Origin: Desulfococcaceae bacterium HSG9
GTDB lineage: Bacteria; Desulfobacterota; Desulfobacteria; Desulfobacterales; JAUCGF01
Direction of reading: 5' to 3'
NCBI GenBank assembly: GCA_030378005.1
Contig: JAUCGF010000135.1
Location: 1 to 33,070, forward strand
Length of the DNA: 33,070 bases
A program made the position numbers and the translations under genes. Below, one piece after another: positions 8,072-15,029 of this stretch. How positions within the stretch are numbered: the first letter of the stretch is position 1; every line of letters starts with the position of its first letter. Under the pieces are notes generated by a model that saw only the letters and a list, made by a program, of their open reading frames with translations, did no database searches and was not told the DNA's origin.

Positions 8072-8327
8072 CTGGAAGCGTATTGACGCCATGCGGGATG
8101 AGGACATCGACCTGTCCGACATACCAGAAGTTACGGAAGAACAGATAGCGGGAGCAATACGGCGTGTTGGGGGAAAACCTCTTCCAAAAGGTAAGGTCAG
8201 CATACTTCTTGATGCTGAAGTTGTCAGATATTTTAAGATGAAGTCTGGCGAAAAAAAATATGAGTCCGTGATAAACGAGATATTGAAAGCAGGTATTCGC
8301 AATCAAAATCTGAAATCTGCTCTATAA
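8034..8327 (+). CDS. brnA: BrnA family antitoxin
   Basis: The 97-residue antitoxin overlaps brnT. The N-terminal half is acidic and would wrap the toxin (DIDLSDIPEVTEEQ). The C-terminal half is the ribbon-helix-helix DNA-binding part: KGKVSILLDAEVVRYFKMK, then YESVINEILKAGI, the strand-helix-helix typical of BrnA. By family precedent it neutralises BrnT and represses the operon as a dimer or with the toxin. The stop codon (8325-8327) is followed after only 3 bp by the start of a small TA-flanked inverted-repeat element. Confidence 0.9.
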   Translation: MSKKHTFRDSDTDWKRIDAMRDEDIDLSDIPEVTEEQIAGAIRRVGGKPLPKGKVSILLDAEVVRYFKMKSGEKKYESVINEILKAGIRNQNLKSAL

Positions 8328-8330
8328 ATA

Positions 8331-8461
8331 CAATACCTTCGCCAATTTGTAAAAATTGAAAATTTTGGGTAAATGCGATTTTTCAACTTATTGATTTTAC
8401 TAAAAATAAAAATCGGTAATTTTCCAGAAACAGTGAAAATTTAATATTGGCGAAGGTATTG
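8331..8461. mobile_element. TA-flanked inverted-repeat mini-element (131 bp)
   Basis: A perfect 16-bp terminal inverted repeat, CAATACCTTCGCCAAT at 8331-8346 and ATTGGCGAAGGTATTG at 8446-8461, is flanked by TA on both sides (8329-8330 and 8462-8463). The interior is AT-rich without an ORF. TA duplication is the mark of IS630/Tc1-mariner-type transposition, so this looks like a mini-element mobilised by such a transposase. It directly follows the brnA stop and may also act as the 3' stem of that transcript. Confidence 0.65.
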
Positions 8462-8500
8462 TAAATAGTCATCTGTTATTTTTCTAAGGAAACTGTCATT

Positions 8501-9478
8501 ATGTTGATATTAGGTCTGCAAGGAAGCCCGCGGAAAAAAGGCAACACCCATGATCTGTTGGCGATGTTTGCCGATGAGGCGCGGCAGTCAGGTGTGCGCA
8601 TGGAAATTGTCGATGTTCCCCAAACTGACATAACACCTTGCAAAGGCTGTTTTTTTTGTGAAAAAAAGGGGGCGTGTATTACTAAAGATGATGCCATGAA
8701 TGAGTCTGTTTTTTCGCTGATGAGGCAGGCCGATATCATTGTAACGGCGGCTCCGATCTATTTTTATAATGTTCCCGGGCAACTGAAAAATCTGATTGAC
8801 CGAACGCAGACGCTTTGGGCGCGCAAATATCGTTTCCATTTAGCCGATCCGGGACGGCCCTGGCGTAAAGGGTTCTTGCTGTCTGTCGGCGCCACTCGCG
8901 GTCAGAATCTGTTTGAAGGCGTTCATCTGACAATGAAATATTTTTATGATGCGGCGGGTGCCGATTATAATGTAGATGATTGTCTGACCTATCGACAGAT
9001 CGAAAACCGTGGCGATATGCGTAAACATGATACGGTTCGTAATGATGTTCGGGAAGCGGTGCAAACGCTGATTAAACCGTTTGCAAACCGTAAATGTGTG
9101 CTATTTGCCTGCCGCGAAAACGCCTGTCGCAGTCAAATGGCCAGTGCTTTTGCACAGCATTACGCCGGTGATCGAATAGAGGCTGTCAGTGCCGGATCAT
9201 CGCCAGCCACTGCAATCAATCCGCTTATGAAAACAGTAATGGAAGAGAAGGGCATTGATATGGCGTATCGACTCCCTCAATCTATTGATACGGCGGTTGC
9301 CTCAAAAGCGCCTGAAATGGTGATAACCATGGGATGTGATGAGGATTGCGCCTTTATTTCGGGTGCTGAAATTGATGAATGGAATCTTGATGATCCTGCC
9401 GGGCAGGACATCAGTTTTATGCGTAGCGTTCGTGATGAAATTGAAACGCATGTCAAAACTTTGATTAATAATTTATAA
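8501..9478 (+). CDS. Iron-sulfur-flavoprotein-like NAD(P)H:FMN reductase fused to ArsC/low-Mr phosphatase domain
   Basis: Residues 1-195 are a flavodoxin-fold FMN reductase: the phosphate loop GSPRKKGNTHDLL (8-20), then a compact cysteine motif C47xxC50xxC53x5C59 as in archaeal and clostridial iron-sulfur flavoproteins, and APIYFYNVPGQLKNLIDR (84-101). Residues 198-325 are a low-molecular-weight tyrosine-phosphatase/arsenate-reductase domain: loop C204RENACR210S, a redox cysteine pair MGCDEDC (C279, C283) and WNLDDPAG with the acid loop. Known relatives of the second half reduce arsenate with thiols. The fusion suggests a flavin/FeS domain that supplies electrons to it. A weak AAGGA site precedes the ATG. 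The rubredoxin gene follows after 28 bp, so both are probably co-transcribed. Confidence 0.85.
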   Translation: MLILGLQGSPRKKGNTHDLLAMFADEARQSGVRMEIVDVPQTDITPCKGCFFCEKKGACITKDDAMNESVFSLMRQADIIVTAAPIYFYNVPGQLKNLIDRTQTLWARKYRFHLADPGRPWRKGFLLSVGATRGQNLFEGVHLTMKYFYDAAGADYNVDDCLTYRQIENRGDMRKHDTVRNDVREAVQTLIKPFANRKCVLFACRENACRSQMASAFAQHYAGDRIEAVSAGSSPATAINPLMKTVMEEKGIDMAYRLPQSIDTAVASKAPEMVITMGCDEDCAFISGAEIDEWNLDDPAGQDISFMRSVRDEIETHVKTLINNL

Positions 9479-9506
9479 ACACTTTTTTATAAGGAGGAAT
9501 TTGATA

Positions 9507-9668
9507 ATGGATAAATATGTTTGTGTACTTTGCGGTTATGTTTATGATCCTGAAGCCGGTGATCCGGATGAAGGAATTGAACCGGGAACCAAATTTGAAG
9601 ACATACCGGAAGATTGGTGTTGCCCTGTATGCGGTGCCGGCAAAGAAGATTTTGAAATCGAAGAATAA
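9507..9668 (+). CDS. Rubredoxin
   Basis: This is a 53-residue rubredoxin. The two knuckles C6xxCGY (VCVLCGYVYDP) and C39PVCG (WCCPVCGAGKEDF) bind one iron. The aromatic core and the GDPDEGIEPGT and FEDIP segments are typical, and the length is full for the family. A strong AAGGAGGAA site lies 8 bp before the ATG. By family precedent it passes electrons from an NAD(P)H reductase to the flavodiiron oxygen reductase encoded next (9836), and possibly to rubrerythrin. An extra Cys at position 38 beside the ligand Cys39 is unusual but tolerated in some rubredoxins. Confidence 0.97.
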   Translation: MDKYVCVLCGYVYDPEAGDPDEGIEPGTKFEDIPEDWCCPVCGAGKEDFEIEE

Positions 9669-9669
9669 T

Positions 9670-9767
9670 GGAGTACAAGCTTCAGCTTGCAAGGCTTGAT
9701 TAGCGAAGAAGCAAACTGAAGTTTGCACTCCTTGTCACTGAATCCGGAGTGCAAGCTTCAGCTTGCA
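9670..9767. repeat. REP-like palindromic cluster after rubredoxin
   Basis: Three copies of a palindromic unit lie within 100 bp: GGAGTACAAGCTTCAGCTTGC (9670-9690), an inverted copy GCAAACTGAAGTTTGCACTCC (9711-9731) and GGAGTGCAAGCTTCAGCTTGC (9746-9766). Each unit folds on itself (GCAAGC-TTCA-GCTTGC), and the outer pair can form a larger stem. Related units occur at 4818-4838, inside 19917-20009, at 30933-30997 and at 31179-31198. It may end or stabilise the rubredoxin transcript. Confidence 0.75.
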
Positions 9768-9835
9768 AGTGTTACCGTAAAAAAAACAAAATCAAAATAT
9801 AATAAAACTTAATAATTGAAAAACTGGAGTGTGTG

Positions 9836-11029
9836 ATGAGACCGGTTGAAATTGCCAAGGGAATTTACAGCGTTGGTGTCAGAGACTGGAATATTCGTGA
9901 TTTTCACGGCTATGCCACTGACCAGGGAACAACCTATAATGCGTTTTTAATCGTTGATGAAAAGATTGCCCTGATTGATACTGTAAAAAATAAAAAACAA
10001 TTTACGCAGCAACTTATTGATAATATTGCAACGATTATTGACCCAAAAAAAATTGATCTTGTGGTCAGCAATCATACGGAAATGGATCATTCCGGCGGGC
10101 TGCCGCATATTATGCACTATATTGGAGAAAACAAACCCATCTATTGTTCCAAAATGGGCAAAAAAAATCTGGCAAAACATTTTTCCCGTAGCTGGAATTA
10201 TCATGCCGTAAAAAATGGCGAAGAACTGAGTTTAGGTAAAAAAACACTGGCATTTCTGGAAACGCGGATGATTCACTGGCCGGACAGTATGTTTACTTTA
10301 GCCAAAGAAGACGGTGTTCTTTTTTCCAGCGACGGCTTTGGCCAACACTACGCCGGATATGAGCTTTTTGACGATCAGGTCAGTGAAAAAATCATGTACG
10401 AAGCAAAAAAATATTTTGCCAATATTTTGATGCTTTATGCGCCGCGTATTAAAAAATTAATCAAGGGTGTTACCGATTTGGGGTTGGAAATCAAAATGAT
10501 CTGTCCGGATCATGGTATTATTTGGAGAAAAAACCCGGCCAAAATTATCAATGCCTACAACGCCTGGTGCGATCAAACGCCTATACGTAAGGCGCTGGTG
10601 GTTTACGACACCATGTGGGAAAGCACTGAGAGAATGGCCGAAGCCATCGCCGATGGATTGATTGATGAGAACGTTATTACCAAATTAATGCATGTGCGTA
10701 CCTGTCATCGTAGCGATGTTATAACCGAAATGTTGGATACGCGCGCTGTCCTTATGGGGTCGCCAACTCTGAACAACCAGATGTTTCCGACATTGATGGA
10801 TAATATCACCTACATAAAAGGCTTAAAGCCGATCAATAAAATTGCGGCGGCTTTCGGGTCTTACGGTTGGAGTGGTGAAGCGGTAAAATTCATCAACAAA
10901 GAATTTGAAGCGATGAAGTTTGAAATCGTCGATTCGGGAATCCGTGTGCAATATGTACCCACGCCTGATGATTTGAAAAAATGTTTTCAGTTGGGAGTCA
11001 AGGTGGGCAAACTTGTGAAGGAATCTTAG
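9836..11029 (+). CDS. Flavodiiron protein (rubredoxin:oxygen oxidoreductase, FprA type)
   Basis: This 397-residue class A flavodiiron protein reduces O2 (or NO) in the cytoplasm. The metallo-beta-lactamase-like domain (1-250) has the diiron ligands H80-x-E82-x-D84-H85 (NHTEMDHSGG), H147 (MIHWPDS), D166 (SSDGFGQH) and H226 (CPDHGIIW). The flavodoxin domain (252-397) has the FMN loop VVYDTMWESTERMA and AAFGSYGWSGEA. The ATG at 9836 is preferred to GTG 9833 by the GGAG site at 9826-9829. Its electron donor is probably the rubredoxin encoded 170 bp upstream. The REP-like cluster lies between them, so the two genes may still share a transcript or may have separate promoters. Confidence 0.96.
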   Translation: MRPVEIAKGIYSVGVRDWNIRDFHGYATDQGTTYNAFLIVDEKIALIDTVKNKKQFTQQLIDNIATIIDPKKIDLVVSNHTEMDHSGGLPHIMHYIGENKPIYCSKMGKKNLAKHFSRSWNYHAVKNGEELSLGKKTLAFLETRMIHWPDSMFTLAKEDGVLFSSDGFGQHYAGYELFDDQVSEKIMYEAKKYFANILMLYAPRIKKLIKGVTDLGLEIKMICPDHGIIWRKNPAKIINAYNAWCDQTPIRKALVVYDTMWESTERMAEAIADGLIDENVITKLMHVRTCHRSDVITEMLDTRAVLMGSPTLNNQMFPTLMDNITYIKGLKPINKIAAAFGSYGWSGEAVKFINKEFEAMKFEIVDSGIRVQYVPTPDDLKKCFQLGVKVGKLVKES

Positions 11030-11044
11030 ACTGAACAGGCGATT

Positions 11045-11078
11045 GCCTAGCGTTCCCGCTCATGCGGGGACGCTGGGC
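11045..11078. terminator. Hairpin after flavodiiron gene
   Basis: The arms GCCTAGCGTTCCCGC (11045-11059) and GCGGGGACGCTGGGC (11064-11078) form a 15-bp GC-rich stem with two G-U-type mismatches and a TCAT loop. It starts 16 bp after the flavodiiron stop. No T-tract follows, so it could be an intergenic repeat or an mRNA-stabilising stem rather than an intrinsic terminator. Confidence 0.4.
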
Positions 11079-11095
11079 ATCCAAACGTATCCTTT

Positions 11096-11290
11096 ATGAA
11101 AAATCCGGCTATCGAACTGAGCGATTGTGTGCAATGTGGAATATGTGTCGAATTGTACCCTTCAGTTTTCCAACTGGCAGATGCGGGGTATTTTGAAATT
11201 GTGGATAAACCGAACTATGATGAAGCTAAAATAGAAGAGGTGATTAAATATTGCCCGGGTAACTGTGTTTATTGGGAAGATGATGTATGA
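11096..11290 (+). CDS. Single-cluster [4Fe-4S] ferredoxin
   Basis: The 64-residue ferredoxin has C11xxC14xxC17 in DCVQCGICVELYP and C53-P in KYCPGNC, the four ligands of one [4Fe-4S] cluster. The position that is Cys in two-cluster ferredoxins is Tyr21, as expected for the monocluster Desulfovibrio-type group. C57 in CPGNC matches the usual extra cysteine or second-cluster remnant. There is no clear ribosome site: the ATG follows the hairpin region directly. It is probably a low-potential electron carrier associated with the redox genes upstream. The next gene is convergent. Confidence 0.92.
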   Translation: MKNPAIELSDCVQCGICVELYPSVFQLADAGYFEIVDKPNYDEAKIEEVIKYCPGNCVYWEDDV

Positions 11291-11304
11291 TACAAATTAT
11301 GCAT

Positions 11305-13377
11305 CTAATCATGAAAATCAGCGCTTGTTTTTGACGAATCCAGCGTTCGCCGAACTGATACAGCCATTTCACGGCGAACAAACGGTTTCATTATAAATTG
11401 AGCAACCCCCATATCATGAGCTTTCGCCGATGTAATCAATTCACTGAAACCGGTGCAAAGAATAATCGGGACATTGGGACGAATCTGTTGCATTTTGTCC
11501 GCCAGTTCGGTTCCTCTGATATGGGGCATAGTCTGATCCGTGATAACCAAGTCAAATATATCAGGATTAGCCCGAAAATCTTCTAATGCTTCGATGCTGC
11601 TTGTGTGGGAAGTCAGCGTGTAGCCAAGGCTTGTCAACATTTCACTGGTCATATCCGCAAACAGCGTATCATCATCAACCAATAAAATATGCTCCTGGCC
11701 AGTGGGTAAAGATACAGATTCAGTGTTCGCCTTTTCATTATGTTTGTCGGTGCGGGGAAATAGTATTTGAAATGTGCTGCCTTCGTCAGGATGGCTGTAA
11801 ACGGTAATAAACCCGTTATTGCGCTTAATGATGCCATGGACAACAGAAAGCCCCATTCCTGTGCCTTCGCCAATTTTTTTGGTTGTGAAAAAAGGCTCGA
11901 ATATCTTTTCAATTGTATCGGCATCCATGCCACAGCCACTATCGCTCACGGTTAATTGTACATAATCACCGGGACTTGAACCGATATAACGTTTGGCATC
12001 CTCCGCTTCAATTGTTACATTATCCAACATAACGGCCAGGACCCCTTTATTGTCGCCCATTGCGTGAATCGCATTGGTGCAAAGATTGATTAAGACCTGG
12101 TGAATCTCGGTCGTATCTGCTATAATGGCACCTGTTTGAGAGTTGATTTCATGGCGTATTTTTATTGTGGCCGGTATTGTGGCCTGTAGTAGTTTAAGCG
12201 CTTCTTTTACAATTGTTTTGATATATATGGGTCGTTGTTCGGTTTCTTCGGATCGGCTAAACATAAGAATTTGATTGACAAGTGCTTTACCTCGCTCAGA
12301 TGCCTGAAGAGATCTTTTTAGCCAACGATGCATTTGGCTGCCTTCGGGCGTATCGTACAGGCACATCTCAGTATAACCCATAATGCCAGCCAGAATATTA
12401 TTAAAATCATGGGCGATGCCACCTGCCAGGGTACCAATGGCCTCCATTTTTTGAGTTTGACGTAAATGCTTTTCCATCATCACTTCGCGCGTAATATCCC
12501 GATTGACCGCCACATAATTGGTAATTTTACCCCAAGAGTCACGCACCGGTGAAATCGTAACTTCGGCTTCAAACAGCTTACCATCTTTGCGCTTGTCAAT
12601 AAAGCGGCTCCGCCATACTTCTCCGCGCTCCAGTGTTGCCCACATTTTTTGATAAAACGCTTCATCGTGTTGACCGCTTTTCAGAATATCAGGTTTTTTC
12701 CCAACAGCTTCGTCATAAGTATAACCGGTGATGTGTTGGAAAGCGGGGCTGACGTATTCAATGACGCCTTGCGTGTCGGTGATCATAATCGCCTCGGCAG
12801 CTTGATCAACGGCCGTGGCCAGTTGAATTTTCTTTTTTTCGGCCTGTTTGCGTTCATCGATCTCTTTTAGCAAAAGGGCATTGGCGATAGAAAGTTCAGT
12901 CGTGCGCTCCTTGACTCGTTTTTCAAGCTCTTGCTGTGCCTGGCGTAAAACCGCTTCCAAGCGTTCCTTATCGTTAAAACTTAACTGAAGTTCACGTCCT
13001 TTTTGTATGATTTGATGTTTTTCAATGTATGAAAAGCGCGCTGGCTCAATAAACAAAATTGAGTGTGATTTAATATTCAGCGCCGTTGCTTCAAGTGCCC
13101 TCTCTTGCTCCGAAAGATCCGTCTCAATCCAAATCCCCGATTTTAATTGTCCTTCGGACTTTTCGTTCCAAAATTTCAAAGTATCTGTTATAAAATGTTC
13201 AAGAAACGGAATGGTCTTTTGCGGTTTGAAAAGCCTATTTGGCGAATTCGTCAGGCCACATTTACGATTAAACCAATCCGGCGCCTCACCGATCACTTTA
13301 AACATTTCGTTGCCATTATATTCCATGACAACCAAATTTAACGCCACAAAAAAATCATGTAGCATAGAATTATTCAT
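11305..13377 (-). CDS. PAS-domain hybrid histidine kinase with C-terminal receiver
   Basis: This 690-residue cytoplasmic kinase has no membrane segment. The order is an N-terminal unidentified domain (1-125), a coiled coil (130-185, RVKERTTELSIANALLLKEI), a PAS domain (185-295, with GVIEYVSPAFQHITGYT and a PAC-like VNRDIT), HisKA with H323 in GGIAHDFNNIL, HATPase (NLCTNAIHAM, DSGCGM, FEPFFTTK, GTGMGLSVVHG at 505-515) and a receiver with acids at 568-570, phospho-acceptor D614 (VITDQTMP) and K664. Its ATG overlaps the stop of the cyclase gene by 4 bp (ATGA), so the two are translationally coupled. It closes the GTPase operon and converges on the ferredoxin gene. It probably senses a ligand or redox state via PAS and relays to D614. 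No DNA-binding output domain is present. Confidence 0.93.
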   Translation of the reverse strand: MNNSMLHDFFVALNLVVMEYNGNEMFKVIGEAPDWFNRKCGLTNSPNRLFKPQKTIPFLEHFITDTLKFWNEKSEGQLKSGIWIETDLSEQERALEATALNIKSHSILFIEPARFSYIEKHQIIQKGRELQLSFNDKERLEAVLRQAQQELEKRVKERTTELSIANALLLKEIDERKQAEKKKIQLATAVDQAAEAIMITDTQGVIEYVSPAFQHITGYTYDEAVGKKPDILKSGQHDEAFYQKMWATLERGEVWRSRFIDKRKDGKLFEAEVTISPVRDSWGKITNYVAVNRDITREVMMEKHLRQTQKMEAIGTLAGGIAHDFNNILAGIMGYTEMCLYDTPEGSQMHRWLKRSLQASERGKALVNQILMFSRSEETEQRPIYIKTIVKEALKLLQATIPATIKIRHEINSQTGAIIADTTEIHQVLINLCTNAIHAMGDNKGVLAVMLDNVTIEAEDAKRYIGSSPGDYVQLTVSDSGCGMDADTIEKIFEPFFTTKKIGEGTGMGLSVVHGIIKRNNGFITVYSHPDEGSTFQILFPRTDKHNEKANTESVSLPTGQEHILLVDDDTLFADMTSEMLTSLGYTLTSHTSSIEALEDFRANPDIFDLVITDQTMPHIRGTELADKMQQIRPNVPIILCTGFSELITSAKAHDMGVAQFIMKPFVRREMAVSVRRTLDSSKTSADFHD

Positions 13378-14393
13378 AAAATCATCCTGTAAGAAAAAGC
13401 GGTAAAAGATTCATAACTATTTTCAGATGTTATTATTGTGGAAAATCGGCGGCGGTCTTCCCTGATATTTTGGAATGTAATGGAGTCAATTAAAATTTCA
13501 TGCGGCCTGGCCTGTTTTTGCAGACTGGCGGCGATATTGACAGGATGACCGATAGCGCTGATCGTTTTTCGACTGCGATTATCAATCATTCCGACTGCTA
13601 CCGGCCCGCTGGCAATACCGATGCTGATATCAAAACAGGGCAAATCAGTGCTACGCCGGATGGTATTTAATTCCGCTATGTTTTCCTGCATTTTCATACC
13701 CGCTTTAACAGCTAAATCAGCCGATACGTCCGTAGTGGGAATAAGTCCGAAGATGCCCATTACCGCATCTCCGATAATTTTATCTAACAATCCGGCACCA
13801 TCGCCAATGGTGCGAATCATGACATCAAGAAAATGATTTAAAGCTTTCAGCATGACTTCCGGTGATTCAGTCTCACTATAAGCGGTAAAATGACAAATAT
13901 CGGCGAAAAGAACCGCCACATCCCGATATTCGCCCATTTCACGAAACATACCAAGCAGCGGCATACTATTTTTTTCTTGGTGCGCACCTTTATTAGCCTT
14001 TTCCAGCATACGTTCGAGTTCTTTACGCAGTAAGCGTAATTCATTGCCCTTCTGTTGTAACCGCTTTTGCCTAAGTTCCTCTTCGGTGGCATCCAACATC
14101 AATGTCCAGTCGCCGCCATCGGTGTGAAAAATATGAATATCGGTTGAAATCTGAGAGCCCGGTTTAACACATGGGATAAAAAGGGAACCGTGATTGAGCG
14201 GTAGGAGATCATTTAAAAAAAACACTTGCTGCCCGACAGGTTGGTTCAGATGAAGGGCTTTAATGCCGTAAGCTTCAATATCGCCACCCCATTTGAGTAA
14301 AAGACCATCTTCGCCGGTATGCAGATAAACCGGTGAGCGTTTTTCAATCGTTAATGCACAAAGATAATCGGATACTTCAGCAGGCAGATTAAT
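13374..14393 (-). CDS. Class III adenylate/guanylate cyclase with N-terminal sensor region; probable ATT start
   Basis: The frame is open up to the TGA of the GTPase gene, and clearly coding sequence (SPVYLHTGEDGLLLKWGG, then AYGIKALHLNQPVGQQ) precedes the first conventional start, GTG 14225. The only well-spaced start is ATT at 14393, 6 bp after AGGGG. This gives 339 residues: a PAS-like or unidentified sensor (1-110), a coiled coil (LRLLRKELERMLEKA) and a cyclase domain. Metal aspartates D165 (LFADICHFT) and D209 (KIIGDAVM) and substrate Lys K205 are present. The position usually Asp is His283 (AIGHPVN), and the transition-state Arg is Ser290 (NIAASLQ). Activity is thus uncertain: it may be weak, altered in specificity or regulatory. 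It is coupled to the GTPase (upstream) and the kinase (downstream). Confidence 0.88.
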   Translation of the reverse strand: MNLPAEVSDYLCALTIEKRSPVYLHTGEDGLLLKWGGDIEAYGIKALHLNQPVGQQVFFLNDLLPLNHGSLFIPCVKPGSQISTDIHIFHTDGGDWTLMLDATEEELRQKRLQQKGNELRLLRKELERMLEKANKGAHQEKNSMPLLGMFREMGEYRDVAVLFADICHFTAYSETESPEVMLKALNHFLDVMIRTIGDGAGLLDKIIGDAVMGIFGLIPTTDVSADLAVKAGMKMQENIAELNTIRRSTDLPCFDISIGIASGPVAVGMIDNRSRKTISAIGHPVNIAASLQKQARPHEILIDSITFQNIREDRRRFSTIITSENSYESFTAFSYRMIL

Positions 14394-14396
14394 TTT

Positions 14397-14894
14397 TCAC
14401 CCCTCTGCCATTTTCCTGGTCAACATTTGAAAAGCTTCTTCCACACCCTGGCCTGTTTTGGCGCTCGTTGCCATTACCAGCCAATTTTTTTGTACAAAAT
14501 CATTAATTAAACTAGGATCAATTTCCCAATTATCATCCAAGTCAACTTTATTTAAAAGTAAGATAAACGGCTTTTCGCCTATTACCGCTTCGGTGCCGGA
14601 TTTAAGGGTTATAGCTTTATTTAAGGTTTCGCGGCGGGTTCCATCGGCTACAAGCAAGTAACCGGATGCACCGCGTAAATAAGTAAGACGCACTTTTTCG
14701 AATTCATCTTCGCCAGCCAAATCCCAAATAACCAAATTAACGGTGCAATCGTTTGTTTGCATAATTTTTTTACGAATGTTAACACCGATGGTTGTATGGT
14801 ATTTATCTGTATAAATTCCATGCACAAACCGTTTTGCAAGACTTGTTTTACCGACTGCAAAGGAACCTAATAAGCATATTTTTTTTTGAATCAT
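14397..14894 (-). CDS. Ras-like small GTPase
   Basis: This 165-residue stand-alone GTPase of the Rab/Roc/Ras-like bacterial group has all five G motifs: P-loop GSFAVGKTS (10-18), switch I T35 in TTIGVN, WDLAGED (57-63), NKVD (115-118) and TSAK (143-146). The residue matching Ras Gln61 is Glu in AGED, so intrinsic hydrolysis may be slow. There is no lipid-modification tail. ATG 14894 is preferred to the upstream GTG 14918 because the family begins just before KKICLLG and an AAAGG lies upstream. It follows the OmpA-domain gene by about 135 bp and is separated from the cyclase only by its own TGA. It is likely a switch between the membrane OmpA protein and the cyclase/kinase. No GAP or GEF (such as a Roadblock gene) is obvious in the operon. 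Confidence 0.92.
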   Translation of the reverse strand: MIQKKICLLGSFAVGKTSLAKRFVHGIYTDKYHTTIGVNIRKKIMQTNDCTVNLVIWDLAGEDEFEKVRLTYLRGASGYLLVADGTRRETLNKAITLKSGTEAVIGEKPFILLLNKVDLDDNWEIDPSLINDFVQKNWLVMATSAKTGQGVEEAFQMLTRKMAEG

Positions 14895-15029
14895 TGCTAA
14901 ATCAAACCTTTGTTCCACAAATACCGCAACTACTGTTTAATTTTAAAAATATATGGAGCGTGTAACGCGAAAAATGAAATTTGAAGTAAAATTTCACGTT
15001 TTACACATCACGTTTCACGTTTTCACGCA

